Shown here piece by piece: positions 17,712-25,581 of a stretch of 64,000 nt of DNA. The stretch spans positions 1 to 64,000 of the forward strand of contig DAOOIT010000014.1 in assembly GCA_035384565.1 (NCBI GenBank). Direction: 5' to 3'. Source of the DNA: Planctomycetota bacterium. GTDB taxonomy: Bacteria; Planctomycetota; PUPC01; DSUN01. The notes beneath the pieces are model-generated. The model made no database searches and was not told the origin of the DNA. It saw only the letters and a program-made list of their open reading frames with translations. The number at the start of each line of letters is the position of its first letter. The first letter of the stretch is position 1. The translations under genes and the position numbers were made by a program.

Positions 17712-18703
17712 ACCCCATGGCCCGCCTGGAGGCCATCGCCCGAACCCACCCCCGGCGCATCGTCCTGCCGGAAGCCCAAGACCCCCGTGTGCTGGAGGCC
17801 GCCGCTGAGCTGGCGCGCCAGGGCCTGGCCCGCCCCGTGCTGCTCGGAGACCCCGAGACGCTGGGACGCGCCGCCGCTGCCCGCGGTCTGGACCTGGCCG
17901 CCTGCGAGCTCCACGATCCCGCGGACGCCGCGCAGTTCGAGCGTTATGCCGCCGCGTATCACGCCTTGCGCCAGCACAAGGGGGTGACGCTCGCCGACGC
18001 GCGCGCCGCCATGGCCAAGCCACTCGCCTACGGCGCCATGATGGTGCGCCTGGACGAGGCCGACGGCGTGGTCGCGGGGAGCATCAGCTCGAGCGCCGAC
18101 GTGGGGCGCACCTACCTTCAGGTCATCGGGCCCAAGCCGGGCGCCCGCACCGTATCGAGCTTCTTCCTCATGGTTCTCGACGGCTCGCCCTACGTGCCGG
18201 GCGGCTGCCTCGTCTTCGCCGATGCGGGACTGGTGCCCGACCCCACGGCTGAGCAGCTCGCCGATATCGCGCTCGCCTCGGCCGAGAGCTTCACGCGCGT
18301 GACCGGCGAGGAGCCGCGCGTGGCGATGCTCTCGTACTCCACCAAGGGAAGCGCCCGGGGGCCCCAGGTGAGCAAGGTGGTGGCTGCCACCCGCCTGGTG
18401 CGCGAGCGCGCGCCCTCGCTCATCGCCGACGGCGAGTTGCAGGCCGACGCGGCCCTCGTGCCCGAGGTGGCCGCCACGAAGTGCCCCGGCAGCCCCGTGG
18501 CCGGCCGGGCCAACGTCCTCATCTTCCCCGACCTGGAGGCCGGCAACATCGGCTACAAGCTCGTGCAGCGCCTGGCGGGCGCCCGCGCCTATGGCCCCCT
18601 CTTGCAGGGGCTCGCGAAGCCCGCCAACGACCTCTCGCGCGGCTGCTCGGCCACCGATATCGTCGAGGTCGCGGTCTTCACTTCCGTTCAGGCATTGCTC
18701 TAG
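17708..18703 (+). CDS. pta: Phosphate acetyltransferase
   Basis: 331 residues, the usual length of the short Pta form, which interconverts acetyl-CoA and acetyl-phosphate. The GTG start is chosen because it overlaps the preceding stop by four bases and has AAGGAG seven bases upstream; an ATG three codons later is possible. Family segments seen: RIVLPEAQDPRVLEAAAELA at the N-terminus, DGVVAGSISSSADVGRTYLQ, LSYSTKGSA, and the C-terminal FPDLEAGNIGYKLVQRLA and LSRGCSATDIV. No acetate kinase follows in the window. Acetyl-phosphate can phosphorylate response regulators in other bacteria, so coupling with the NtrC-type gene is notable. A phosphate butyryltransferase is a less likely alternative. 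Confidence 0.92.
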   Translation: MNPMARLEAIARTHPRRIVLPEAQDPRVLEAAAELARQGLARPVLLGDPETLGRAAAARGLDLAACELHDPADAAQFERYAAAYHALRQHKGVTLADARAAMAKPLAYGAMMVRLDEADGVVAGSISSSADVGRTYLQVIGPKPGARTVSSFFLMVLDGSPYVPGGCLVFADAGLVPDPTAEQLADIALASAESFTRVTGEEPRVAMLSYSTKGSARGPQVSKVVAATRLVRERAPSLIADGELQADAALVPEVAATKCPGSPVAGRANVLIFPDLEAGNIGYKLVQRLAGARAYGPLLQGLAKPANDLSRGCSATDIVEVAVFTSVQALL

Positions 18704-18729
18704 TGTTGCTGCCATTGAGGTGAGCCTGT

Positions 18730-20310
18730 ATGGGCAAGGTCAAGTCCCGCAAGAAACGTCGGCTACGCTTCCTCCGGATCGCCATCGGGGTGTTCGTCAT
18801 CCTGGCGGGCACCGCGGGGATCGTGGCTCTCCTCTGGTCGCTGCTCGGCAGGAGCGGCTCGGGCACAGCGGGCGGCGCCGGGGGTTACCGCCCCGTAGTG
18901 CGCCCGGGCCAGGCCATCCGAGTCTCGTTCTTCCTGAGCTGCGATATCCAGGGCCGTCTGGCCCCCTACAAGTGCGAGGAGGGGGAACTCGGCGGAGTCG
19001 CGCGCATGGCCACGCTGTACTCCCGGTGGACCAAGGAGGCCCCCCAGCGCATCCTGGTGGACGCCGGCAACAGCACCATCGTGCGGCACGACGCCGCCGA
19101 GTCGGTGAATGCCTTCACGTTCAGCGCCCTCGACCGCCTGGGCTACGACGTCGTGAATTGCGGTGAGCACGAGGCGGCGCAGTCGCTCGATGAGCTGCGC
19201 ATGCTCAGCCGCGACCGCAAGTTCAAGCTCATCTCGGCCAACCTGGTGCGCGCGGACTCGGGCGCCCCGATCTTCCCCACGCACCATATCGTCCAGCGCG
19301 CGGGGCTTCGCATCGCCTTCATCGGGGTGCTGCGCGAGGACATCTTGCCGCTCCACACCGGCAAGGGGGTGCGGCTGAAGAACCCGGCCGCCGAGCTCGG
19401 CAGCGTGCTGAGCAGCGTGAAGTCTGAAGCCGACGTCATCGTGGTCCTCGCCTACCTGCCTCCCGAGGAGATCTACGAGCTGGCGCGCAAGCATCCCGAG
19501 GTGCACCTGTTCCTCGGTGGCGCCAGCCCCGTCACCTCGGCCGTGTGCGAGGTAGCGGGCCCGCGCGCCTCTCCCGGCAGCCTCGTGTGTTACCTCGGCG
19601 ATCAGGGCTGCACCGTGGCCCGCCTCGACGGCGCCTTCGCAATCGGCGCCACTCCGACCATCCGGGGACGCATCGCCATCCTGGACCACACGGTGCCCCC
19701 TGACCCCGACTTGCTCGGACCCATCTCGGAGTTCACAAGCGCCCTGAGCGGCAAGCCCGTGCCGGGGTCGAACCAGGACCCCAAAATGCCCTGCACAAGC
19801 TCGTTCGTGGGCTCCGACGTCTGCAAGCTCTGCCACATCAAGGAGTTCTATGCGTGGCAGGCCACTGCGCACGCAGGAGCCTACGTCACGCTGCTCCAGA
19901 AGGGCAGCCACAAGGACCCCGACTGTCTGGCGTGCCATGCAACGGGCCACCAGATGCCGGGCGGCTTCGACCCCGACCGACCCGCAGAGCCCGAAGAGCC
20001 CGAGAAGGCCAAGGACGCGAAGGAGGCCAAGGGCAAGGATAAGGAACTTCCCGCCCCCCCCAAGGTCGTACGCCAGGACACCCTCAAGGGCGTCGGCTGC
20101 GAGTCCTGCCACGGCGGCTCGCGGCGCCACCTCGGGATCGCCCTCAAAGACCGCCTCGCCGCGCACCGCACGCCCCTGCTGAGGCCCAAGCCCTCGGTAG
20201 AGAACTGCATCCGGTGCCACACGACGACGCGCCCGTGCATTCCGGCCGGCGGCTCAGACACCTACGAGCGGAACGAGTACATGGACCGGATCAAGCACTG
20301 GGGGGATTAG
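18730..20310 (+). CDS. Membrane-anchored tetrahaem cytochrome c with 5'-nucleotidase-like domain
   Basis: 526 residues. A basic N-terminus and one membrane segment (IAIGVFVILAGTAGIVALLW) anchor the protein outside the cytoplasmic membrane. Residues about 60-320 follow the pattern of UshA/5'-nucleotidase-type metallophosphoesterases, but metal-site residues are changed: CDIQGR where D-x-H is usual, VDAGN for DAGD, and NCGEHE for GNHE. Four CxxCH haem sites follow: CKLCH near 367, CLACH near 401, CESCH near 459, CIRCH near 494; a charged PE/KAK linker separates the second and third. The C-terminal part resembles cytochrome c554-type multihaem proteins. Probably an electron carrier whose phosphoesterase fold is no longer catalytic. 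Confidence 0.85.
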   Translation: MGKVKSRKKRRLRFLRIAIGVFVILAGTAGIVALLWSLLGRSGSGTAGGAGGYRPVVRPGQAIRVSFFLSCDIQGRLAPYKCEEGELGGVARMATLYSRWTKEAPQRILVDAGNSTIVRHDAAESVNAFTFSALDRLGYDVVNCGEHEAAQSLDELRMLSRDRKFKLISANLVRADSGAPIFPTHHIVQRAGLRIAFIGVLREDILPLHTGKGVRLKNPAAELGSVLSSVKSEADVIVVLAYLPPEEIYELARKHPEVHLFLGGASPVTSAVCEVAGPRASPGSLVCYLGDQGCTVARLDGAFAIGATPTIRGRIAILDHTVPPDPDLLGPISEFTSALSGKPVPGSNQDPKMPCTSSFVGSDVCKLCHIKEFYAWQATAHAGAYVTLLQKGSHKDPDCLACHATGHQMPGGFDPDRPAEPEEPEKAKDAKEAKGKDKELPAPPKVVRQDTLKGVGCESCHGGSRRHLGIALKDRLAAHRTPLLRPKPSVENCIRCHTTTRPCIPAGGSDTYERNEYMDRIKHWGD

Positions 20311-20358
20311 GGTCCGCCCCCATGCCGCGTCGCGGGGGAGATTTTCCCGGAATTTCGC

Positions 20359-20387
20359 TTGCGTTCTCGGTGCGCGGGCGCTATAAT
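20359..20387 (+). promoter_or_regulatory. Sigma-70-type promoter upstream of the receiver/hydrogenase block
   Basis: TTGCGT, 17-base spacer, perfect TATAAT. It predicts a leader of about 80 bases before the receiver gene. The AT-rich stretch at 20405-20440 lies within that leader. Confidence 0.7.
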
Positions 20388-20476
20388 TCAGCGCGAAGTG
20401 GGGCATGGTTTGGTGTATATTACTTGTGATATTTTTCACGTGCGGTTTGTGCCCCCCCATCACATAGGAGTTCCGC

Positions 20477-20890
20477 ATGGGCAACGCGGGCAAGAAGCGA
20501 ATCCTGCTCACCGACGATGACCCCGACATCGTCGAGGCGCTCAAGACCGTCCTCGAGGCCTCCGGTTTCGAGGTGGACACGGCGCCCAACGGCCAGGAGT
20601 GTCTGCGGAAACTGCGTGCGAGCAAGCCGGACCTCCTGATCCTCGACGTCATGATGACCACCGAGACCGAGGGCTTCCACGTCGCCTACGAGATCCGCCA
20701 CGACCCTAAGCTCCGAGACCTCCCCGTCCTCATGCTCACGGCGATCGAGCAGAAGACCGGCTTCAAGTTCTCCCCCACCAGTGACGAGGACTACCTGCCC
20801 GTGGAGCAGTTCGTCACGAAGCCGATCGAGCCCGACGAACTCCTGAAGCGTGTGAACGAACTCCTGTCCAAGAGCGCAGGGGCGAACTGA
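20477..20890 (+). CDS. Single-domain response regulator (CheY-like)
   Basis: 137 residues consisting of one receiver domain. Acidic pocket LTDDDPD near residue 13, phospho-acceptor Asp57 in LLILDVMM, Thr in VLMLTAI and the conserved Lys in FVTKPIEPDEL. No output domain, so it must act on a partner protein. AGGAG lies seven bases before the ATG. It precedes the hydrogenase genes by 45 bases on the same strand and shares the promoter at 20359, so it may be expressed with them; related planctomycete and deltaproteobacterial hydrogenase loci could be checked for the same pairing. The cognate kinase is not in the window. Confidence 0.92.
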   Translation: MGNAGKKRILLTDDDPDIVEALKTVLEASGFEVDTAPNGQECLRKLRASKPDLLILDVMMTTETEGFHVAYEIRHDPKLRDLPVLMLTAIEQKTGFKFSPTSDEDYLPVEQFVTKPIEPDELLKRVNELLSKSAGAN

Positions 20891-20935
20891 GACCCGATCC
20901 ACGACCCAACGCCTTTCCGTCTTTGGAGACGCCTG

Positions 20936-21970
20936 ATGCTGCCCAGGGTTCTGAACAAGCGGGACTTCAAGGGCTTCGTCGAAGCCCTGATGCACGGGAA
21001 CGCCGTGGCCGGACCCGTCGCGAAGGAAAACAAGTTCGTCTTCGATGAGATCGAGCGGGTGGATGACCTGAGGATGGACTACCCGATCACGCTGCTGAGC
21101 CCGAAGAAGTACTTCTTCCCTCAGTACGAGACGCTCCTGCGCTACCGGATGGGCGACGCGGTGCAGTTGGAGCCCGTCGTGCCCCCTGCCAAGCGGCGCC
21201 TCATCCTCGGCATGCACCCCTGCGACATGGCGGCCACCTGGCTCCTCGACGCCGTCTTCGAGGCGAAGCCGGGCAACCCGAACTACCTGTCGCGTCGCGA
21301 CCGTGCGGTCATCATCGGCCTCGACTGCAACAAGCCTTGCGATGAGTACCAGTTCTGCCTGGACATGGGGTCCTTGAGCCGCCGCGACGGGGCCGACCTG
21401 TTCCTCACGGACCTCGGCGACCGGTACTTCGTGGAGGTGCTGACGCTCAGCGGCAAGCAACTGCTCGATGGCGCCACCAAGGCCGCCGTCCCGGCCGGCG
21501 CCGCCGACTTCGCCGCCCGCCAGGAGGTCGAGGACCAGAAGGCCAAGGCATTCCGTCACAAGCTGCCGCTCGACGTGAAGTACCTGCCCGAGATCCTCGA
21601 CGAGAGCTACGACAGCCTGATCTGGGAGGCGATCGGTCGCCGTTGCTTCTCGTGCGGCTCGTGCAACACGACCTGCCCCACCTGCTACTGTTTCGACGTG
21701 CAGGACACGCTCGCCCTCGACCTTGCGACCGTGTCGCGCGAGCGGCGCTGGGACTCTTGCCAGCTCGTGGACTTCGCCGAGGTGGCGGGCGGCGAGAACT
21801 TCCGGCACCGCCGCAGCGACCGCCTCCGCCATCGCTTCTTCCGCAAGGGCAAGTACATCCTCGAAGACCACGGCCGCATGGGCTGCGTGGGATGTGGCCG
21901 TTGCGACCGCGTGTGCGTCGCAAAGATCAGCAGTGTCGAACTTTATAACCAGATAGCCGGGAGCCGCTAA
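20936..21970 (+). CDS. hydB: Group 3b-type [NiFe] hydrogenase (sulfhydrogenase) beta subunit
   Basis: 344 residues. An iron-sulfur electron-transfer subunit, related to anaerobic sulfite reductase subunit A. Two cysteine clusters for [4Fe-4S] centres are visible near the C-terminus: CFSCGSCNTTCPTCYCFDV near 237 and GCVGCGRCDRVCVAKIS near 320. The N-terminal half has the family pattern (RRLILGMHPCDMAA, VIIGLDCNKPCDEYQFCLDM). GGAG lies seven bases before the ATG. The gene order beta, gamma, delta, alpha that starts here matches the Pyrococcus sulfhydrogenase operon. In that family the complex oxidises NADPH and makes H2 or H2S, reversibly. Confidence 0.9.
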   Translation: MLPRVLNKRDFKGFVEALMHGNAVAGPVAKENKFVFDEIERVDDLRMDYPITLLSPKKYFFPQYETLLRYRMGDAVQLEPVVPPAKRRLILGMHPCDMAATWLLDAVFEAKPGNPNYLSRRDRAVIIGLDCNKPCDEYQFCLDMGSLSRRDGADLFLTDLGDRYFVEVLTLSGKQLLDGATKAAVPAGAADFAARQEVEDQKAKAFRHKLPLDVKYLPEILDESYDSLIWEAIGRRCFSCGSCNTTCPTCYCFDVQDTLALDLATVSRERRWDSCQLVDFAEVAGGENFRHRRSDRLRHRFFRKGKYILEDHGRMGCVGCGRCDRVCVAKISSVELYNQIAGSR

Positions 21971-21972
21971 CC

Positions 21973-22833
21973 ATGAGCACCCCTGCTGCACAGACTGACG
22001 TCGCCGCCATCCCGGCCGTGACTCCGTTCATGCCCCGGCTGGCGCGCATCGTGGCCGCCGAGCAGTTCACCGCCAAGGAGAAGTGGTTCCGCATCGTGCC
22101 CCAGGACGGTCGCCCCCTGGCCCACCCGCCGATGAGCTTCGTGCAGGTGACCGTCTTCGGCATCGGCGAGGCCCCCATCTCGGTGTGCTCCTCGCCCACG
22201 CGCGAGCAGTCGTTCGAGCTGTGCGTCCGCGCCGTCGGCTCGGTCACCAACGCCATGCACAAGCTCGGCGTCGGCGACACCATCGGCATCCGAGGCCCGT
22301 TCGGCAACGGCTTCGACGCCTCCGCGCACAAGGGCAAGGACTTCCTCTTCGTCGCCGGCGGTCTCGGCCTCGCGCCGGCCCGTTCGCTCATCCAGTACGT
22401 GCTCGACAAGCGCCAGGACTACGGGAAGGTGACCATCCTGGTCGGCGCCCGCACCCCCGGCGACCTGCTCTTCACCCAGGACATCCAGGAGTGGCTCTCC
22501 CGCCCCGACGTGGACGCGCACGTGACCGTGGACCGTCCGGCCGAGGGCTGGAAGGGCAACGTAGGCGTCATCACCACGCTCTTCCGCAAGATCAAGCTCA
22601 ACGCGGCCAACACCCTGGCCGTCATCATCGGGCCCCCCATCATGTTCAAGTTCGCCGTCCTCGAGGCCCTGGCCAACGGCATCCCCGAGAACCGCTGCAT
22701 CTGCTCGCTCGAGCGGCGCATGAAATGCGGCCTCGGCTGGTGCGGCCACTGCCAGATCCGCAACGTCTACGTCTGCAAGGAAGGCCCCGTCTTCACCTAC
22801 GAGCAGGTCAAGAAACTCAGAGAGGGCATCTGA
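21973..22833 (+). CDS. hydG: Group 3b-type [NiFe] hydrogenase gamma subunit (FAD/NAD(P)H-binding)
   Basis: 286 residues, starting two bases after the beta-subunit stop. Ferredoxin-reductase fold: flavin motif ISVCSSP (RxYS-type position), GDTIGIRGPFGNGF, nucleotide-binding FVAGGLGLAPARSLI, and a C-terminal [2Fe-2S] site with four Cys in CGLGWCGHCQIRNVYVC. This subunit, like dihydroorotate dehydrogenase PyrK and sulfite reductase AsrB, passes electrons between NAD(P)H and the iron-sulfur chain of the beta and delta subunits. The hydrogenase small and large subunits follow directly, which settles the assignment over AsrB. NADPH versus NADH preference cannot be read from the sequence. Confidence 0.92.
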   Translation: MSTPAAQTDVAAIPAVTPFMPRLARIVAAEQFTAKEKWFRIVPQDGRPLAHPPMSFVQVTVFGIGEAPISVCSSPTREQSFELCVRAVGSVTNAMHKLGVGDTIGIRGPFGNGFDASAHKGKDFLFVAGGLGLAPARSLIQYVLDKRQDYGKVTILVGARTPGDLLFTQDIQEWLSRPDVDAHVTVDRPAEGWKGNVGVITTLFRKIKLNAANTLAVIIGPPIMFKFAVLEALANGIPENRCICSLERRMKCGLGWCGHCQIRNVYVCKEGPVFTYEQVKKLREGI

Positions 22834-22835
22834 CC

Positions 22836-23597
22836 ATGGCAAAACCCCGCCTTGCCTTCTTCAGCTTCGCCAGTTGTGAGGGCTGCCAGCTCCAGTTCCT
22901 CAACCTCGAGGACGAGATCCTCGACATCGTGCCCCACGTGGACATCGTGGAGTTCCGCGAGGCGATTGACAACCACAGCGACGACTACGACGTCGCCTTC
23001 ATCGAGGGCTCCATCACCCGCCCCGCCGATGAGGCCAAGCTCAAGAAGATCCGCAAGCGCGCCAAGTTCATCGTCGCCTTCGGCGCCTGCGCCACCACCG
23101 GCGGCGTCAACCGCATCAAGAACACGCAGCCGCTCGAAGACGTCCGCAAATGCGTCTACGGCGACAAGTGGAACCTCCCGGCCCTCGACACCTACCCCAC
23201 CAAGTCCGTCGGCGAAGTGGTGAAGGTGGACTTCAATCTCCACGGCTGCCCGGCCTCGAAGAAGGAGATTCTGGAACTCACCAAGGCGCTCTTGCAGGGC
23301 CGCCCCCCGCGCTTCGCCCGCTATCCCGTGTGCGTGGACTGCAAGCTGGCCGAAAACCTGTGCCTCTTCCACAAAGGCGACTTCTGCCTCGGCGTGATCA
23401 CCCGCGCCGGCTGCGACCAGCCCTGCCCCACCGTGGGCGCCCGCTGCATCGGCTGCCGCGGCCTCATCGAGGAGCCCAACCGCAACGCGGCTATGGACGT
23501 GCTGGCCGACGCCGGCCTGAGCGTGGACGACGTGCTTCGTGAATTCCGCCTCTTCCAGACCTATGCCGAAGAGGCCGAAGCCCCCAAGACCAAGTAG
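22836..23597 (+). CDS. hydD: Group 3b-type [NiFe] hydrogenase small (delta) subunit
   Basis: 253 residues starting at MAKPRLAFFSFASCEGCQLQ two bases after the gamma-subunit stop; the open frame reaches further upstream only as a shadow. Proximal-cluster cysteines are seen in ASCEGCQ, FGACATTGG and HGCPASKKE, and further cysteines for medial/distal clusters in CVDCKLAENLC, GDFCLG and CPTVGARCIGCRG. The length and absence of a Tat signal fit the cytoplasmic group 3 small subunits rather than membrane-bound uptake enzymes. Confidence 0.94.
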   Translation: MAKPRLAFFSFASCEGCQLQFLNLEDEILDIVPHVDIVEFREAIDNHSDDYDVAFIEGSITRPADEAKLKKIRKRAKFIVAFGACATTGGVNRIKNTQPLEDVRKCVYGDKWNLPALDTYPTKSVGEVVKVDFNLHGCPASKKEILELTKALLQGRPPRFARYPVCVDCKLAENLCLFHKGDFCLGVITRAGCDQPCPTVGARCIGCRGLIEEPNRNAAMDVLADAGLSVDDVLREFRLFQTYAEEAEAPKTK

Positions 23598-23617
23598 AGG
23601 GCACAACCATCCACCCC

Positions 23618-23644
23618 AGTCCATTCCGTCCATCTGGTCCATTC
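23618..23644. repeat. Tandem 9-nt-period repeat (3 units)
   Basis: Three adjacent 9-base units sharing the core GTCCAT in the 76-base gap between hydrogenase small and large subunit genes. Similar 9-base-period triplets occur at 25382 and 53455. Confidence 0.7.
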
Positions 23645-23673
23645 AAGACCACCGACCCGGAGACAGCAGACCC

Positions 23674-24981
23674 ATGAGCACCGTGAACATCCACATCCAC
23701 GAGGTCACCCGCATCGAGGGCCACGGCGACGTCATCCTCAACGCCAAGAACGGCCAGATCGTGGACCTCAAGTGGGCAGTCACCGAGGCCCCCCGCTTCT
23801 TCGAAGCCATGTTCCGCGGCCGCTCCTGGCGCGACGCCTCCTACCTCGGCTCGCGCATCTGCGGCATCTGCGCCGTCGCCCACGCCTCCACCTCCGTGCG
23901 CGCCACCGAGGAAGCCTTCGGCCTCACCCTCAGCGACCAGGACCTCAAGTTCCGCACCCTCAACTACCACGGCGAAATGCTCGAGAGCCACGTGCTCCAC
24001 CTCATGTTCCTCGTCGCCCCCGACGCCTTCAAGGCTCCCAGCGTCCTGCCCCTCGCCGCCACCCACCCCGAAGCCGTCAAGATGGCCCTCCGCCTCAAGA
24101 AGATGGGCAACTACATCTCCGACGTCATCTGCGGCCGCAAGCTCCACCCCGTCTCCCTCGTGCCCGGCGGCTTCAGCTCCCTGCCCACCGTCAAGCAGAT
24201 GCGCGAGCTCCAGAAGTACGTGGACGCCCGCGAGGCCGACATCAAGATGATGGTGGACACGATCGTCAGCGTCCTGCCCCTCTTCCCGAAGTACATGCTC
24301 GACTTCGAGCGCGAGACCGAGTTCATCTCGCTCACCCACCCCGACGAGTTCGCCCTCTACCGCGGCGACATCAAGAGCACCGACACCGGCAAAGTCACCG
24401 ACCACCGCGACTACAAGAGCGTGATCAAGGAGCGCATCGTCGAGCACTCGACGGCCAAGTGGACCTCCTCCCAGCGCTCCTCCTTCGCCGTCGGCTCGCT
24501 CGCCCGTTGCAACAACAACGCGGCCCAGCTCAACAAGGAGGCCCAGGCCATCGTCAAGGCCGTCGGCTTCAAGCCCGTCGTCCACAAGCCCTTCTACAAC
24601 AACGTCGCCCAGCTCATCGAAACCGTCCACTGCTACTACGAGGCCAAGCGCCTCATCGCCGAGCTGCTCGACACCGGCTGGAAGCACGAGCCGCCGCAGG
24701 TGAAGCCCCGCGCCGGCCGGGGCGTCGGCGTGTGCGAGGCCCCGCGCGGCCTCCTCATCCACGACTACACCTACGACGACAAGGGCATCATCACCGCCGC
24801 CAACTGCATCGTGCCCACCACCGAGAACCACGGCAGCATCGAGGACGACATTCGCGTGCTCGCGCCCCAGATCATAGACAAGCCGCAGCCCGAGATCACC
24901 CACGCCCTCGAGATGCTCGTCCGCACCTACGACCCCTGCATCTCGTGCTCCGTGCACATGCTCAACGTCAAGTTCGTCTGA
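23674..24981 (+). CDS. hydA: Group 3b-type [NiFe] hydrogenase large (alpha, catalytic) subunit
   Basis: 435 residues starting at MSTVNIHIHEVTRIEGHGDV; an in-frame ATG 45 codons earlier overlaps the small-subunit gene and lacks homology-like sequence. The two nickel-binding motifs are complete: RICGIC near residue 65 and DPCISC near the C-terminus. The His after DPCISCSV leaves a seven-residue tail (MLNVKFV), which maturation proteases remove in this family. The protein reduces protons or oxidises H2. Neither the endopeptidase nor any HypA-F maturation gene lies in the window, so they must be elsewhere. A perfect 17-bp hairpin begins 19 bases after the stop. Confidence 0.95.
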   Translation: MSTVNIHIHEVTRIEGHGDVILNAKNGQIVDLKWAVTEAPRFFEAMFRGRSWRDASYLGSRICGICAVAHASTSVRATEEAFGLTLSDQDLKFRTLNYHGEMLESHVLHLMFLVAPDAFKAPSVLPLAATHPEAVKMALRLKKMGNYISDVICGRKLHPVSLVPGGFSSLPTVKQMRELQKYVDAREADIKMMVDTIVSVLPLFPKYMLDFERETEFISLTHPDEFALYRGDIKSTDTGKVTDHRDYKSVIKERIVEHSTAKWTSSQRSSFAVGSLARCNNNAAQLNKEAQAIVKAVGFKPVVHKPFYNNVAQLIETVHCYYEAKRLIAELLDTGWKHEPPQVKPRAGRGVGVCEAPRGLLIHDYTYDDKGIITAANCIVPTTENHGSIEDDIRVLAPQIIDKPQPEITHALEMLVRTYDPCISCSVHMLNVKFV

Positions 24982-24999
24982 CCGCCTGACCTCCCGCGC

Positions 25000-25036
25000 C
25001 CAACCTCCCGCGGGTTTCGAACCCGCGGGAGGTTGG
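25000..25036. repeat. Palindrome family A, copy 2 (17-bp perfect stem)
   Basis: CCAACCTCCCGCGGGTT, a TCG loop, then its exact complement. It stands immediately after the hydrogenase operon. No T-run follows, so termination or mRNA 3' protection are both possible. Confidence 0.92.
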
Positions 25037-25077
25037 ATGTCTCCTTCTCCTCCTGCCTCCGCTCTGCTCCTTTTCCT

Positions 25078-25102
25078 CGTCCCTACGCTCTGCGTGGGGA
25101 CG
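25078..25102. repeat. Hairpin, 11-bp stem with one wobble pair
   Basis: CGTCCCTACGC pairs with GCGTGGGGACG across a three-base loop. Confidence 0.7.
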
Positions 25103-25140
25103 GGCTTCCTGGCCGTTCCCCGGCCTCTTCCTCTTCGGGG

Positions 25141-25168
25141 CAACCCGAACGACCGAGCGTTCGGGTTG
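25141..25168. repeat. Hairpin, 11-bp perfect stem
   Basis: CAACCCGAACG pairs with CGTTCGGGTTG across a six-base loop. Confidence 0.8.
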
Positions 25169-25183
25169 CCGTCAACTGTAGGT

Positions 25184-25254
25184 CTGTGGGCGGGGGCTCT
25201 GTCCCCCGCGAACATGCCCACGGAAGGCGCGGGGCACGGAGGCCCCGCCCACAG
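25184..25254. repeat. 12-bp inverted repeat with 47-base interior
   Basis: CTGTGGGCGGGG at 25184 and its complement at 25243-25254. The interior holds smaller GC-rich palindromes, as in the MITE-like segments at 12688 and 15964. Confidence 0.75.
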
Positions 25255-25261
25255 TCTGGAG

Positions 25262-25290
25262 CCTCCCGCGGGTTGCGAACCCGCGGGAGG
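25262..25290. repeat. Palindrome family A, copy 3
   Basis: The 13-bp stem CCTCCCGCGGGTT with loop GCG, identical in stem to the copy at 10106. Confidence 0.9.
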
Positions 25291-25381
25291 TTGCCACACA
25301 AGCGATCTGCGTTCAACAGCTCCAGACATCGCAATCCCCTCCCGCCGACCACGCCAGACCCATGAAGTCGTGCCGAACAGC

Positions 25382-25408
25382 CTGGACAAGATGGACACCA
25401 TGGACACC
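25382..25408. repeat. Tandem 9-nt-period repeat (3 units)
   Basis: Three 9-base units with core TGGACA; the last two are identical. Confidence 0.7.
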
Positions 25409-25581
25409 GTTCAGTGGGCACCCGCCGCAGCGCCTGCGCGCGCCGGTCGTTCCTCAGTGTCGCCCCCATGCCCGAGTGGCAACCGCGCGCTTGACAAGCC
25501 GCCTCAGGCACGCCACAATGGAACCCAAGGTTGCTGCCGGCGGCCCCGACCCTAGACCCAGCGAACGCAGGAGAGATGGCC

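Larger units (their letters stand above)
24982..25581. other. 600-base intergenic region packed with hairpins
   Basis: I see no gene here. At least five separate inverted repeats stand in a row (25000-25036, 25078-25102, 25141-25168, 25184-25254, 25262-25290), followed by a 9-base-period repeat at 25382-25408. The open frames that cross it have no start signals or family-like sequence. Confidence 0.75.

Noticed and set aside
20936..22833. Anaerobic sulfite reductase AsrA/AsrB instead of hydrogenase subunits
   Set aside because: The two families are related, but the directly following small and large [NiFe] subunits and the gene order identify a hydrogenase.
25000..25036. Intrinsic terminator for the hydrogenase operon
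   Set aside because: The stem is strong but is not followed by a T-tract, and the same palindrome occurs elsewhere, so it is listed as a repeat.
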